A stretch of DNA of 64,000 bases. Source: Pseudomonadota bacterium. GTDB lineage: Bacteria; Pseudomonadota; Alphaproteobacteria; Kiloniellales; JACOMY01. A model generated the notes under the pieces. It had not been told where the DNA came from. It searched no databases and saw only the letters and a list, made by a program, of their open reading frames with translations. The position numbers and the translations under genes are program-made. Positions 40,883 to 49,946 of the stretch are shown one piece after another. Within the stretch, counting starts at the first letter, position 1. The number at the start of each line of letters is the position of its first letter. Location: contig JAKOWB010000411.1 in NCBI GenBank assembly GCA_029781795.1, positions 62,001-126,000 of the forward strand, given 5' to 3'.

Positions 40883-41304
40883 TGCGCGCCCTCGCCCGCC
40901 TGCTGCGCGCCGAGCGGGGCACCGCCGCGACGGAGTTCGCGCTGGTGCTGCCGGCCCTGCTGCTGCTGCTGCTCGGCATCATGGAGTTCGGCCGCTTCAT
41001 GTGGGTCGACAACACGCTGCGCCACGCGGTGCAGGAAGGCGCGCGCTGCGCCGCGCTGAACTGCTGCGACAGCGCCGGCAACGCCTGCACCTCGCCGGAG
41101 GACCTGGCGGCGCAGCGTGCCAGCGGCCTCCACCTGACCGCGACCGACTTCGTGCTCGACCTGCAGTCCTGCGGCAAGCGGCTGCGCGCCGGTGCCTCCG
41201 GCAGCGGCGTGCAGTACGACTTCATGGTGGGCGACCTGCTGGGCCTGGCCGGTGTCGACGTCACGCTGACGGCCGAGGCCTGCTTCCCCACATTGGACCG
41301 CTGA
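40879..41304 (+). CDS. tadF: TadE/TadF-like pseudopilin
   Basis: 141 aa, beginning MMRALARLLRAERGTAATEFALVLPALL with the G-x4-E prepilin site and a long hydrophobic helix. The periplasmic part has five Cys residues in two clusters (RCAALNCCDSAGNAC and SCGKR). It is translationally coupled to tadE and convergent with tadC. TadE and TadF are minor pseudopilins required for Flp export. Confidence 0.82.
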   Translation: MMRALARLLRAERGTAATEFALVLPALLLLLLGIMEFGRFMWVDNTLRHAVQEGARCAALNCCDSAGNACTSPEDLAAQRASGLHLTATDFVLDLQSCGKRLRAGASGSGVQYDFMVGDLLGLAGVDVTLTAEACFPTLDR

Positions 41305-41329
41305 GCACAGGCCGACCGGCCGGCGCCGG

Positions 41330-42307
41330 TCAGTGCGGCTTCCAGTTGGCGATCAGGTTGTCCATCAGGATCAGGGCGCCGGGACCCAGCAGGACGACGA
41401 AGAGCGCCGGCAGCACGAAGACGATCAGCGGCACCGTCATGATCGCCGGCAGGCGGGCCGCCTTCTCCTCGGCCCGCATCATGCGCTCGCCGCGCTGCTC
41501 GGCGGCCAGCACGCGCAATGCCTGGGCCAGCGGCGTGCCGTAGCGCTCGCTCTGCACCATGGTGCTGATGAGCGCGCGGATCGCCGGCATGTCGATGCGC
41601 TCGGCCAGGTTCTCCAGGGCGCGGCGACGCTCCGACAGGAAGCGAAGCTCAAGGCAGGTGTACTCGATCTCCTCGGCCAGCACGATCGAGGTACGGCGGA
41701 TCTCCCGCGCCACGCGGGTCAGCGCCGCGTCGACGCTGAGGCCGGCTTCGGCGCAGATCACCATCAGGTCCATGGCATCGGGCAGCGCCCGCCGGATCTC
41801 GATCTTCCGCTTCATCTCGCGATTGCGCAGGAAGATGTCGGGCGACTGGCTGCCGAGGAGGCCAAGGCCGATCATCGCCGCCACCTTCAGCATGGTGGAG
41901 AGATGTACCGGCTGGAGGACGAAGATGTAGAGCGCGCCGATGCCGCAGAACAGCAGCGGCAGCAGCACCTTGGCGAAGGCATAGACCAGGAAGGCGTCGC
42001 GGTTGCGCCAGCCGGCACGCACAAGACGCTGGCGCACCGTCGTCACCTGCTTGTCGCGCACCACGTTCATGCGCGCGGTACTGGCCTTGATGACGCGCAG
42101 CGCATCCTGCCGCCAGCGCTCGGACGCCTTGGTCTCCGCCGGCCGGCTGACCAGGCGGCCGCCGCGCTCCTGTCCCGTCGCGGCGCGCAACCGTGCCCGC
42201 CGGTCGGCGGCCTGCACCAGCACCGCGCCCAGCGCCAGGCAGAACAGCAGCGCCGCGAGCGCGGCGCCGACGGCAAGGGCGATGGGGGAACTCAGCAGGC
42301 CGTCCAT
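41330..42307 (-). CDS. tadC: TadC, inner-membrane platform protein
   Basis: 325 aa of the T2SF (GspF) family. ATPase-facing domain includes LPDAMDLMVICAEAGLSVDAALTRVAREI and LRVLAAEQRGERMMRAEEKAARLPAIM; helices lie at the N- and C-termini. It pairs with TadB as the platform moved by the TadA ATPase. It is 10 bases downstream of tadB. Confidence 0.92.
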   Translation of the reverse strand: MDGLLSSPIALAVGAALAALLFCLALGAVLVQAADRRARLRAATGQERGGRLVSRPAETKASERWRQDALRVIKASTARMNVVRDKQVTTVRQRLVRAGWRNRDAFLVYAFAKVLLPLLFCGIGALYIFVLQPVHLSTMLKVAAMIGLGLLGSQSPDIFLRNREMKRKIEIRRALPDAMDLMVICAEAGLSVDAALTRVAREIRRTSIVLAEEIEYTCLELRFLSERRRALENLAERIDMPAIRALISTMVQSERYGTPLAQALRVLAAEQRGERMMRAEEKAARLPAIMTVPLIVFVLPALFVVLLGPGALILMDNLIANWKPH

Positions 42308-42317
42308 CGCCGCCCCC

Positions 42318-43322
42318 CTAGATCTCGAAACGGATCATGCGGGCCATCACCACGGCGCCCATCGAGATGCTGGTGAGGCCGGCGCCCAGCAGCACGTGGC
42401 CGCGCGGATCGTCGACCAGGCTGTCCAGGTAGCCCGGGTTCACCACCATGATGAGGATCGCCATGAGGAAGGGCAGCGCGCCCAGGATATAGGCGCTGGC
42501 CCGCGCCTCGGACGACAGCGCCCGCACCTTCAGCTTCATCTGCTCGCGCTGGCGCAGGATGCGGGACAGGTTGGTCAGCGCCTCGGTCAGGTTGCCGCCG
42601 GTTTCGCGCTGCACGGCGATGGAGATGATGAAGAAGTTGAACTCCGCCCGGTCGATGCGACGGCCGATCTCCCACAGCGCATCCTCCAGCGTGGCGCCGA
42701 AGTGCACCTTGTTGCGGATGGTGGCGAACTCCTCGCCCAGCGGGGCGGTGAACTCGTCCTCCACCACGCGCACGCCTTCCAGGATCGGCAGGCCGGCGCG
42801 CACGCTGCGGATGATGATGTCGATGGCGTCCGGCAGCTGCTTCAGAAAGCGCTCGGTCCGCTTCTTGCCCAGCATGCTGACGAAGACGTGCAGCACCAGG
42901 AAGCTGATGACCAGACCGCCTCCCACCGCCGGCAGCAGCTTGAGGCCGGCCACGAGGTCCAGCAGGAAAGCCAGGGTCACGGCCAGGATGAGCAGCAGCG
43001 CGGTGTACCAGCCGCTGTCGATCTTCAGCCCGGCGCGTTCGAGGCGCAGCTTCAGCCGCGCCCGGTTCGGCAGCAGCGCGCCCAGCCGCTGCTCCAGCCG
43101 CTGCACGCGGCCCTGCGGCTTGCTGCTGCGGAAGGCCGTGGTGCCTTCCAGGCTGGTGACCGGCGTGCGCTTGCTGGCGTCGTCGATGACGCGGGCGTAG
43201 CGCAGCTGCCGCCGGCGCACCGTGCCGTTCCACCACAGCAGGTAGGCGGCGCCGAAGGCCAGCATGGCGAGGAAGCTGCCCAGCAGCACCGGCAGCAGGA
43301 TGCCGATCACGCCGCCTTGCAT
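42318..43322 (-). CDS. tadB: TadB, inner-membrane platform protein
   Basis: 334 aa, GspF-family. It has an N-terminal helix (VIGILLPVLLGSFLAMLAFGAAY), a central T2SF domain LPDAIDIIIRSVRAGLPILEGVRVVEDEF and FNFFIISIAVQRETGGNLTEAL, then two C-terminal helices. ATG 43322 lies 16 bases inside the end of tadA in another frame, giving coupled translation. Longer frames through tadA are shadows. Confidence 0.92.
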   Translation of the reverse strand: MQGGVIGILLPVLLGSFLAMLAFGAAYLLWWNGTVRRRQLRYARVIDDASKRTPVTSLEGTTAFRSSKPQGRVQRLEQRLGALLPNRARLKLRLERAGLKIDSGWYTALLLILAVTLAFLLDLVAGLKLLPAVGGGLVISFLVLHVFVSMLGKKRTERFLKQLPDAIDIIIRSVRAGLPILEGVRVVEDEFTAPLGEEFATIRNKVHFGATLEDALWEIGRRIDRAEFNFFIISIAVQRETGGNLTEALTNLSRILRQREQMKLKVRALSSEARASAYILGALPFLMAILIMVVNPGYLDSLVDDPRGHVLLGAGLTSISMGAVVMARMIRFEI

Positions 43323-44917
43323 TCCATCGCCTCCAGCAGGGAGTCGCCGAGCCCGTAGTACTCGGCGCGCGTGACGAAGGCCGGCCGGTAGCCGGTGCAG
43401 ATGTGGCGGCCGATCAGCGTGCCGTCGGGCCGCTCGCCCTGGTACTGGTAAACGAAGAGGTCCTGCAGGGTGATGATCTCGCCCTCCATGCCGATGACCT
43501 CGCTGACCTGGCTGACGCGGCGCACGCCGTCGCGCATGCGGCTGATCTGCACGATCAGGTGCACGGCGCTGGCGATCTGCATGCGCACCGCGCTGCTGGG
43601 CAGGCGCATGGAGGACATCGCCACCATGTTCTCCAGGCGGGTCAAGGCTTCGCGCGCGGTATTGGCGTGCAGCGTGCACATCGAGCCGTCGTGGCCGGTG
43701 TTCATCGCCTGCAGCATGTCGATGGCCTCGGCGCCGCGCACCTCGCCGCAGATGATGCGGTCGGGGCGCATGCGCAGCGCGTTCTTCACCAGGTCGCGGA
43801 TCGTCACCTCGCCCTGGCCCTCGATCGAGGGCGGCCGGGTCTCCAGCCGGACGACGTGCGGCTGCTGCAGCTGCAGCTCGGCGGCGTCCTCGATGGTCAC
43901 GATGCGCTCGCCATGGTCGATCATGCGCGACATGGCGTTCAGCAGCGTGGTCTTGCCAGAGCCGGTGCCGCCCGAGATGAGGATGTTCAGCCGGCAGCGC
44001 GAGGCGATCTTCAGCACCGTCGCCAGGCCCTCGGTGATGTTGCCCTGGCGCACCATGGTGTCGAGCGTGATCTGCCGCTTGGCGAACTTGCGGATCGAGA
44101 TCGAGGGGCCGTCGATCGCCAGCGGCGGGATGATGATATTGACGCGGCTGCCGTCCGGCAGGCGGGCATCGACCAGCGGGCTCGATTCGTCGACGCGGCG
44201 GCCGATGCGGGTGACGATGCGCGTGGCGACATGCATCACGTGGGCATTGTCGCGGAAGGTGATGTCGGTCAGCTCGAGCTTGCCGCGGCGCTCGACGTAG
44301 ATCTGCTTCGGGCCGTTGACCATGATGTCGGTCACCGACTCGTCGGCCAGCAGCGGCTCCAGCGGGCCGAGGCCCAGCATGTCGTCGACGATGAGGCGCA
44401 CGACCTGCGACTGCTCGGCGCCGTTGAGCTGCAGGCGGAGCTCGCTCTGGATCTCCGCCACCATCTCGCTGACCTGGTCCTCCAGCTCGGCCGGCAGCAA
44501 CCGGGCGGCGACGGCCACGTCCATGCGCTCCATCAGGATCGGCATGATGCGCGCGCGGCAGGTCTCGCCGCGCTCGATCTGGCGCTGGCGCTGCTCGTCG
44601 GCATTCTTCGCGCCGCCGCCCGCCTCGCCGGCCAGGATCTTGGCCGGGCGGGCGACGGACAGCTCCAGCTCGTCGGTCAGCCGCTCGACCAGCTGGCGCT
44701 GGTCGGCCAGCGGCAGGCGGATGCCGCCCTGCAGCAGGGCATGATCCAGCGCCTCGCTGGCCAGGCGTGCGATACGGCGGCGGTTCGGCGGCTCGCTGCC
44801 GCTGTCCGCCTGCAGCCGCTCGCGCACCAGGCGCGCGACCGCGTGCGCCAGCTGATCCTGCCACTCCGGCCGGGCCGGCGCGGCAGCTGCTGGGGCGATG
44901 TCGAGCGGCGGGGTCAT
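43307..44917 (-). CDS. tadA: TadA/CpaF secretion ATPase
   Basis: 536 aa. Walker A GGTGSGKTTLLNAMSR, the Asp-box IVTIEDAAELQLQ, Walker B DRIICGEVRGAEA and the His-box CTLHANTAREAL are all present, the set of the PilT/VirB11 superfamily. An N-terminal helical extension of about 180 residues ends in LGPLEPLLADESVTDIMVNGP, typical of CpaF. It powers pilin polymerisation. A Pro/Ala-rich 20-residue start precedes the conserved part; ATG 44917 is used. Confidence 0.95.
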   Translation of the reverse strand: MTPPLDIAPAAAAPARPEWQDQLAHAVARLVRERLQADSGSEPPNRRRIARLASEALDHALLQGGIRLPLADQRQLVERLTDELELSVARPAKILAGEAGGGAKNADEQRQRQIERGETCRARIMPILMERMDVAVAARLLPAELEDQVSEMVAEIQSELRLQLNGAEQSQVVRLIVDDMLGLGPLEPLLADESVTDIMVNGPKQIYVERRGKLELTDITFRDNAHVMHVATRIVTRIGRRVDESSPLVDARLPDGSRVNIIIPPLAIDGPSISIRKFAKRQITLDTMVRQGNITEGLATVLKIASRCRLNILISGGTGSGKTTLLNAMSRMIDHGERIVTIEDAAELQLQQPHVVRLETRPPSIEGQGEVTIRDLVKNALRMRPDRIICGEVRGAEAIDMLQAMNTGHDGSMCTLHANTAREALTRLENMVAMSSMRLPSSAVRMQIASAVHLIVQISRMRDGVRRVSQVSEVIGMEGEIITLQDLFVYQYQGERPDGTLIGRHICTGYRPAFVTRAEYYGLGDSLLEAMECKAA

Positions 44918-44926
44918 CGCCGGGGC

Positions 44927-46144
44927 CTAGCGCTTCGCCAGCCGGCGCCAGCCGCGCCGCTTCTGCGGCGCCTCGCGCACGCCGGCCAGCTGGACCGTCA
45001 GGCGCGAGAGTTCGCGCACGATCGGGTGGTTCGGTGCCTGCTTGGCCAGCGGCTCGCCGGCCAGCGCCGAGCGCAGCAGCGGATCGCGGGCGTAGGGCAG
45101 CTCGACGTCGACCTTGGCTTCCAGGCCCTTCTCGATCTCCCTGCGGTTGACCTCGGGCTTCGGATCGCGATGGTTCAGTACCACCAGCGTCTTCACCGTG
45201 GCGTGGCGCAGGCGCATGAAGCGCAGCAGCCGGCAGGCATCGCGCAGCGCCGCCAGGCTGGCGTCCATCACCACCACCAGGGTGCTGAGGCCGGCCAGCA
45301 GCGTCTGGTGCGGGATCATGTGGTGGCGCGACAGGTCGAGGATGGCGATGTCGCAGTTCTTCAGGGCGCGTTCGACGAAGGGGCCGGGCTGCCGCTGTTC
45401 CGCCGCGCGCTCGACGTCGAAACCCTCTTCCGAGGACAGCAGGTGGAGCTGCGGCCCCAGATGCGCCGCCGCGTGTTCCAGGAACACGCCGTCGACACGC
45501 TCCGGCGCCAGCAGCGCCTCGCCCAGCGCCGTGCCCGGCGCCACGTCGAGCATCAGCGCCTGCACGCCGAAGTGCACGTCGAGGTCGACCAGGAAGGTCT
45601 TGCGCCGCATGCCCTTGGCCATGATCCAGGCGCAGTTGGAGGCGACCATCGAGGCACCGACGCCACCGCGCAGCCCCACCACGGCGATGGAGCGTCCCTG
45701 GGCAGGGGCGGCGCCGTCCGGGTGCTCCAGCCGGGCAAAGGCGCCGTTCAGCATCGGCAGGTCGACCGGCTTCACCAGGTAGTCCGCCGCCCCCGCCTCG
45801 CGCAGGCGCCGATAGAAGGCGACGTCGTTGCGCTCGCCCAGCACGACGACCTGCGCGCCGGCGCGCGCGATCTCGGCGACGCCCTCGGCCAGTTCCTCGG
45901 TCTCCGTGGCTGGCCCGAGGTCGAGCAGCAGCATCTGCGGCGGCGGCGCGACCGAGAGCGTGCGCAGCGCGCCCTCCAGCCCGCCGCGCGAGATCTCGTC
46001 GGCCGGCCAGCCGCGCTGGCGGGCGAACTCCAGTACCGCCGGGCGCGCCTGGTCGTCGTGCAGGAAGGCGCCGAAGGGCTCCCGGGCGGCTTCCTCGGCG
46101 GCAGCCTTGGCCTTGCGGCTCGCGGTGGCGACGGCGGCGGCCAT
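44927..46144 (-). CDS. cpaE: TadZ/CpaE, ParA-like localisation ATPase
   Basis: 405 aa. The N-terminal half is an atypical receiver domain (LLLDLGPA, VVLGERNDVAFYRRLREAGAADYLVKP). The C-terminal half is ParA/MinD-like, with the deviant Walker A VGLRGGVGASMVASN and LVDLDVHFGVQALML. It positions the pilus machine at the pole in related bacteria. It starts 3 bases after the cpaD-like gene it follows would end, forming a compact operon with tadA. Confidence 0.93.
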   Translation of the reverse strand: MAAAVATASRKAKAAAEEAAREPFGAFLHDDQARPAVLEFARQRGWPADEISRGGLEGALRTLSVAPPPQMLLLDLGPATETEELAEGVAEIARAGAQVVVLGERNDVAFYRRLREAGAADYLVKPVDLPMLNGAFARLEHPDGAAPAQGRSIAVVGLRGGVGASMVASNCAWIMAKGMRRKTFLVDLDVHFGVQALMLDVAPGTALGEALLAPERVDGVFLEHAAAHLGPQLHLLSSEEGFDVERAAEQRQPGPFVERALKNCDIAILDLSRHHMIPHQTLLAGLSTLVVVMDASLAALRDACRLLRFMRLRHATVKTLVVLNHRDPKPEVNRREIEKGLEAKVDVELPYARDPLLRSALAGEPLAKQAPNHPIVRELSRLTVQLAGVREAPQKRRGWRRLAKR

Positions 46145-46147
46145 GGC

Positions 46148-46840
46148 TCAGTTCCCCGCCGCGCCGCCGGGCGTGAAGCTGCCGGCCTGGCCACCCGCCG
46201 CATCGCGATCCAGCGCGTGCTGGCGCAGCTTGTAGCTGCGCAGCAGGAAGGCGGCGCGCTCGCCGTCGCTCGGTCCCATCTCGCGCCCGGCAATCAGGTC
46301 GCGCGGATCGGCGATCATCTGGCCGAGGTTGTAGGCCGTGGCGCAGCCGAAACGGCTGATCGCCACCTCGTTGTCCTGCGCGATGCGGCCAACCGCCGAG
46401 GTGCCGGCGCAGCCGGCCGGCTCGGTCAGGTAGATCTGGTGCACCACCAGCAGCGCCGAGTCGCCCTGGCCGATGGCGCCGGCGCGGGCCCCGCTGCCGG
46501 TCGGCACCAGGCCGAGGCCGCTGAGCAGGCCATTGACCGCGGCGCGGCGCTGCTCGGTGAGCTGTGGCGTCACCGCCGGCTCGACGGCGACGGCGATCTG
46601 CTCGCCCGGCTCGATGCCGTTGCTGGCCAGGAACTCCACCAGCGCGTCCGGCGCGCCGGGCTGGAACTGCGCGCTGCCGTTCCTGAAGGTCAGGTCGTGG
46701 CTGACCACGCGCTCGTTCACCACCGGCTGCGCCAGGTCGACCCGCCGGGCGTTCAGGCCGCCGGGCACGCCGACGCCCTGAGTCCCGGTGCAGGCGCCGA
46801 GCAGCAGCAGCATCAGCACAGAGACCGCCCGCCGACCCAT
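46148..46840 (-). CDS. cpaD: CpaD-like pilus lipoprotein
   Basis: 230 aa. Short signal with lipobox LLLGAC, then the CpaD features: NERVVSHDLTFRNGSAQF, LVVHQIYL, ISRFGCATAYNLGQMIADPRDL and GRE-type MGPSDGERAAFLL. CpaD proteins help place the secretin in the outer membrane. It follows the cpaC secretin gene by 18 bases. Confidence 0.87.
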   Translation of the reverse strand: MGRRAVSVLMLLLLGACTGTQGVGVPGGLNARRVDLAQPVVNERVVSHDLTFRNGSAQFQPGAPDALVEFLASNGIEPGEQIAVAVEPAVTPQLTEQRRAAVNGLLSGLGLVPTGSGARAGAIGQGDSALLVVHQIYLTEPAGCAGTSAVGRIAQDNEVAISRFGCATAYNLGQMIADPRDLIAGREMGPSDGERAAFLLRSYKLRQHALDRDAAGGQAGSFTPGGAAGN

Positions 46841-46858
46841 GACACCACCCCTCCCCCG

Positions 46859-48220
46859 CTATTCCAGGATGAACCCCGCGTTACCGGCCAGCCTTGGCGT
46901 GCCCCGCACCAGGGTCTTCTGGTCGCCCGCCGCCGGGCTCTGGAACTGGCCGAGCAGCAGCCGCTCGATCTCGTTCGGCGGCGCCAGGCCGTCGTTCGGG
47001 ATCTGCAGGTCCTGCAGCCGCGCGACCGGCTCGACGATGTAGGGCGTGACGATGATCACCAGCTCGGTCTCGCCCTGGATGTAGGCCGACGAACGGAAGA
47101 GCGCGCCGAGGATCGGGATGTCGCCGAGACCCGGCAGCTTGTCGACGTCGTGCGAGGTCGTGCTCTTCAGCAGGCCGGCGATGGCGAAGGACTGCCCGCT
47201 GCCCAGCTCGATCGTGGTCGAGGCGCGGCGCGTGGTCAGCGCCGGCACGGTGACGCCGGACACCTCGACCGCGCGCGTGAAGTCGATCTCGCTGACCTCG
47301 GGCGCGACCTTCAGGCTGATGCGGTTGTTGTCGACCAGCGTCGGGGTGAAGACCAGGCTGACGCCGAACTGCTTGAACTCGATGGTGACGTCGCCGTCGG
47401 TGCCGGCGACCGGCACGGGGAACTCGCCGCCGGCCAGGAAGCTCGCGCTCTCGCCCGAGATGGCGGTGAGGTTGGGCTCGGCCAGGATCGAGATCAGGCC
47501 TTCCTGCGACAGGGCGTCGATGACCACGTTCAGGTCGATGCCGCCGGTCACCACGTTCAGCACGGCGTCGAAGGCATCCTGCGCGCCGCTGCCGGCGCCG
47601 CCGCCGAAGCCGCCGCTCACGCTGCCGCCGCCGAACAGCGAATCCCAGCGGATGCCCAGCCGGTCATCCAGCGCGCGCGAGACCTCGGCCACCCGGACCC
47701 TGAGGTTGACCTGGTTGGCCGCGGTGAGGCCGAGGCGCAGCAGCACCTCCTCGTCGCTGCCGACATAGCTGCGCGCCACCCGGCGGATGTCCTCGACCTC
47801 GGTCGGCGAATCGACCGATCCCTCGATCACCAGCGAACGGCCGACCGAGCGGACCTGCACTGCCGCCTTGGGCAGCATGGATTGGATCGCCCCCTCGACC
47901 GCCGGCACGTCGTGCATGACGCGGATGGTGCGGCCGGCCACCACCTTGCCGGCCTCGTCGGAGAGGAAGACCGTGGTCTCGCCGATCTGCTTGCCGAAGA
48001 CATAGACGCGCTGCGGCGACTGCAGCATGACGTCGGCGACGTTGGGGTCGGCGACGAAGACGCTGTAGAGCGGCTGGTCGACCTCGAGGATCACGCCCTG
48101 CCGCAGGAAGATGTTGAGCTGCCCGCTCGGCGTGATCGTCCGATCGGCCGCCTGCGCCGCGGCGCCGCCGAGCAGCAGCGCCAGCAGGGCAAGGACGAGG
48201 CCGAGGGATTGCCGCGGCAT
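46859..48220 (-). CDS. cpaC: CpaC/RcpA outer-membrane secretin
   Basis: 453 aa with a signal peptide of about 22 residues. An N-terminal region resembling the NolW/T2SS-N domain (VEVDQPLYSVFVADPNVADVML, TTVFLSDEAGKVV) and a BON-like segment precede the secretin domain (AEPNLTAISGESASFLAGGEFPVPV, LPGLGDIPILGALFRS, ETELVIIVTPYIVEP). It forms the gated outer-membrane channel for Flp pili. ATG 48220 overlaps the last base of cpaB. Confidence 0.93.
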   Translation of the reverse strand: MPRQSLGLVLALLALLLGGAAAQAADRTITPSGQLNIFLRQGVILEVDQPLYSVFVADPNVADVMLQSPQRVYVFGKQIGETTVFLSDEAGKVVAGRTIRVMHDVPAVEGAIQSMLPKAAVQVRSVGRSLVIEGSVDSPTEVEDIRRVARSYVGSDEEVLLRLGLTAANQVNLRVRVAEVSRALDDRLGIRWDSLFGGGSVSGGFGGGAGSGAQDAFDAVLNVVTGGIDLNVVIDALSQEGLISILAEPNLTAISGESASFLAGGEFPVPVAGTDGDVTIEFKQFGVSLVFTPTLVDNNRISLKVAPEVSEIDFTRAVEVSGVTVPALTTRRASTTIELGSGQSFAIAGLLKSTTSHDVDKLPGLGDIPILGALFRSSAYIQGETELVIIVTPYIVEPVARLQDLQIPNDGLAPPNEIERLLLGQFQSPAAGDQKTLVRGTPRLAGNAGFILE

Positions 48221-49218
48221 CAGGGTGTCGCCTCCAGCTTCACCGCCATTGACGCCGAGCGCCCCTGGCTCGCGTCGGGCACGATGCTCTGCTGCGGCAC
48301 CACCTCGCCCGGCGTCGCCTTGTCGCCGTCGAAGGTCATCTCCTGCTGCTGGCTGCCCCGCACCACGACGACCACGTGCGTGGTGCTGGCCTTGGCTGGG
48401 GGCTCATCCTGCTGCTTGGCGGTTGGCACGGGCGGCGGCGCCGACACGAAGGTCAGTTCGGCGGTGCCGGTGTAGGAGGCGATGTGCGCCCGCCGCACCT
48501 CGAAGGCCCGGCGCGGATCGAACGAGGCCGGCTCCACCGCGCTGTTCAGCGCCAGCGAGAGCTGGCCGACCTGCTGCGCCAGCGCCAGCATCTCGGCCTC
48601 CTTGGAGGAGACCTCGAGCGTCGCGGTCTTGCTGACGATGACCTGGCCGTTCACGTCGTCGGTGCGCTGGTCGGTCGCCAGCACCTTGATGTGGACCAGC
48701 AGCGTCTCGGTCATCTGCAGCGGCTGGGCGCCGTTGGCGTCGGCCGGGGGCGCGACCTCGTGGGTCAGCAGCACGTCGACGTGATCGCCCGGCATGACAT
48801 GGCCGGCCAGGCCGCCCGTCTCGGTCAGGGCGATGGTCTTGGCCACCCGCTGGTCCGCCAGCAGATAGGCCAGCGTCGAGCCGCCGTCGCGCGGCAGCAG
48901 CTGGGTCGAGAGCACCGGGGCGTTCATCGCCACCGGCAGGCGCACCACCTCGCCCACCACCGCCTCGCCGCTGCGCAGGCTGCCCGGCGGCAAGGCGTTG
49001 GCCGGCCACTCGGCGAAGCGCAGGTCGTCGGCCTGGACCCGGTGGCCGCTCGGCAGGTCGCGCGTGGCGACCGCGATCTTGACCGTTGCCTCCGGTGCCA
49101 CGACGGCCGTCTGGCCGGGCGCCGGTGCGGGTCTCTGGAGGCGCTGCAGCACCAGGTAGCCGGTGCCGGCGGCCACCATGACGGCGACGATCAGCAGCAG
49201 CAGGATGCGTCCGCGCAT
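48220..49218 (-). CDS. cpaB: CpaB/RcpC pilus assembly protein
   Basis: 332 aa. N-terminal anchor ILLLLIVAVMVAAGTGYLVLQ, then an SAF-type beta-clip domain (VAVATRDLPSGHRVQADDLRFAEWP; GEVVRLPVAMNAPVLSTQLL; HVMPGDHVDVLLTH) as in CpaB. A long variable C-terminal tail ends the protein. It is periplasmic and connects with the secretin, consistent with its place between cpaA and cpaC. Confidence 0.92.
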   Translation of the reverse strand: MRGRILLLLIVAVMVAAGTGYLVLQRLQRPAPAPGQTAVVAPEATVKIAVATRDLPSGHRVQADDLRFAEWPANALPPGSLRSGEAVVGEVVRLPVAMNAPVLSTQLLPRDGGSTLAYLLADQRVAKTIALTETGGLAGHVMPGDHVDVLLTHEVAPPADANGAQPLQMTETLLVHIKVLATDQRTDDVNGQVIVSKTATLEVSSKEAEMLALAQQVGQLSLALNSAVEPASFDPRRAFEVRRAHIASYTGTAELTFVSAPPPVPTAKQQDEPPAKASTTHVVVVVRGSQQQEMTFDGDKATPGEVVPQQSIVPDASQGRSASMAVKLEATP

Positions 49219-49222
49219 GGCA

Positions 49223-49720
49223 TCAAATCCCGTTCAGCCAGCCGCCCAGCGTGGCGAAGGCGCCCCCCGCGATGGCCATGCCGTAGGGCAGGCGCTGATC
49301 GAGCGGCGCCGGGATCCAGCGCTTGAGCTGGCGGGCCACGACGAAGCAGCAGGAGAGCACGCCGCCAGCCAGCGCCACGGCCAAGAGGAAGGTCGGCGCG
49401 TGGTGTCCACCCAGGAACAGCTCGCAGGCCAGCAGGAGCTTCACGTCGCCGCCGCCGAGCAGGTTGTTCTGGAACAGCCAGAGCAGCACGCCCAGCAGCA
49501 GGAAGAAGCTCAGCGCGCCGCCCCAGGAGGGCACGAGCTGGGGCCAGCCGCCGACCGCGAAGTGGTGGAGCGGCGCCAGCAGCGCGACGAGCGCGACCAG
49601 CCAGTTGGGAATGCGTCGCTCGGCCATGTCCCAGATTCCCGCCAACAGCAGCAGCAGGATGAAGCCGAGAAGGAAAAAGGGGTGGGCAGCCAGGCCACCC
49701 ACCCCCAGATCCAGGGTCAT
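49223..49720 (-). CDS. cpaA: CpaA/TadV prepilin peptidase
   Basis: 165 aa, polytopic. The two catalytic Asp of the aspartic prepilin peptidases are present, in GIWDMAERRIPNW and in GGGDVKLL. At this size it is the short CpaA/TadV form lacking the N-methylase domain. It cleaves the Flp pilin and the TadE/F pseudopilins encoded here. 4 bases upstream of cpaB. Confidence 0.93.
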   Translation of the reverse strand: MTLDLGVGGLAAHPFFLLGFILLLLLAGIWDMAERRIPNWLVALVALLAPLHHFAVGGWPQLVPSWGGALSFFLLLGVLLWLFQNNLLGGGDVKLLLACELFLGGHHAPTFLLAVALAGGVLSCCFVVARQLKRWIPAPLDQRLPYGMAIAGGAFATLGGWLNGI

Positions 49721-49739
49721 GTTACCCGACCGGCTCCGG

Positions 49740-49946
49740 TTACGGAGCGGGCGCGGGGGCGGGAGCGGCCGGCGTCACGGCGCCGTCAAGCTTGGTGCTG
49801 ACGTCGTCGAACAGGCCGCCGATGGAGCCGCCGATGGCTTCCGCGCCGCCGATGATGGCGACGGCGATCAGCGCGGCGATGAGGCCGTACTCGATGGCGG
49901 TCGCGCCCTCGGAGCGGCGGAAGAGCTTGCGCAGAACCTTGATCAT
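49740..49946 (-). CDS. flp: Flp pilin
   Basis: 68 aa. MIKVLRKLFRRSEG is the leader, cleaved after Gly14; the mature pilin begins ATAIEYGLIAALIAVAII with Glu19-Tyr20 as the E-Y of Flp pilins. The tail is DGAVTPAAPAPAPAP, a Pro-Ala end that echoes the spacer of the integrin-like protein at 589. ATG 49946 is preceded by AAGGAG. It is the first gene of the minus-strand tad operon and the main pilus subunit. Confidence 0.95.
   Translation of the reverse strand: MIKVLRKLFRRSEGATAIEYGLIAALIAVAIIGGAEAIGGSIGGLFDDVSTKLDGAVTPAAPAPAPAP

Noticed and set aside
42318-44864. Apparent TadA-TadB fusion frame of 848 codons
   Set aside because: Only the TadB part is meaningful. TadA is encoded in a different frame with all ATPase motifs, and the two overlap by 16 bases.
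43403-48475. A 1690-codon open frame on the plus strand, antisense to the tad genes
   Set aside because: It is a by-product of very high GC: composition is dominated by Arg, His, Gln and Asp, there are no domain motifs, and every part is antisense to a well-recognised tad or cpa gene.
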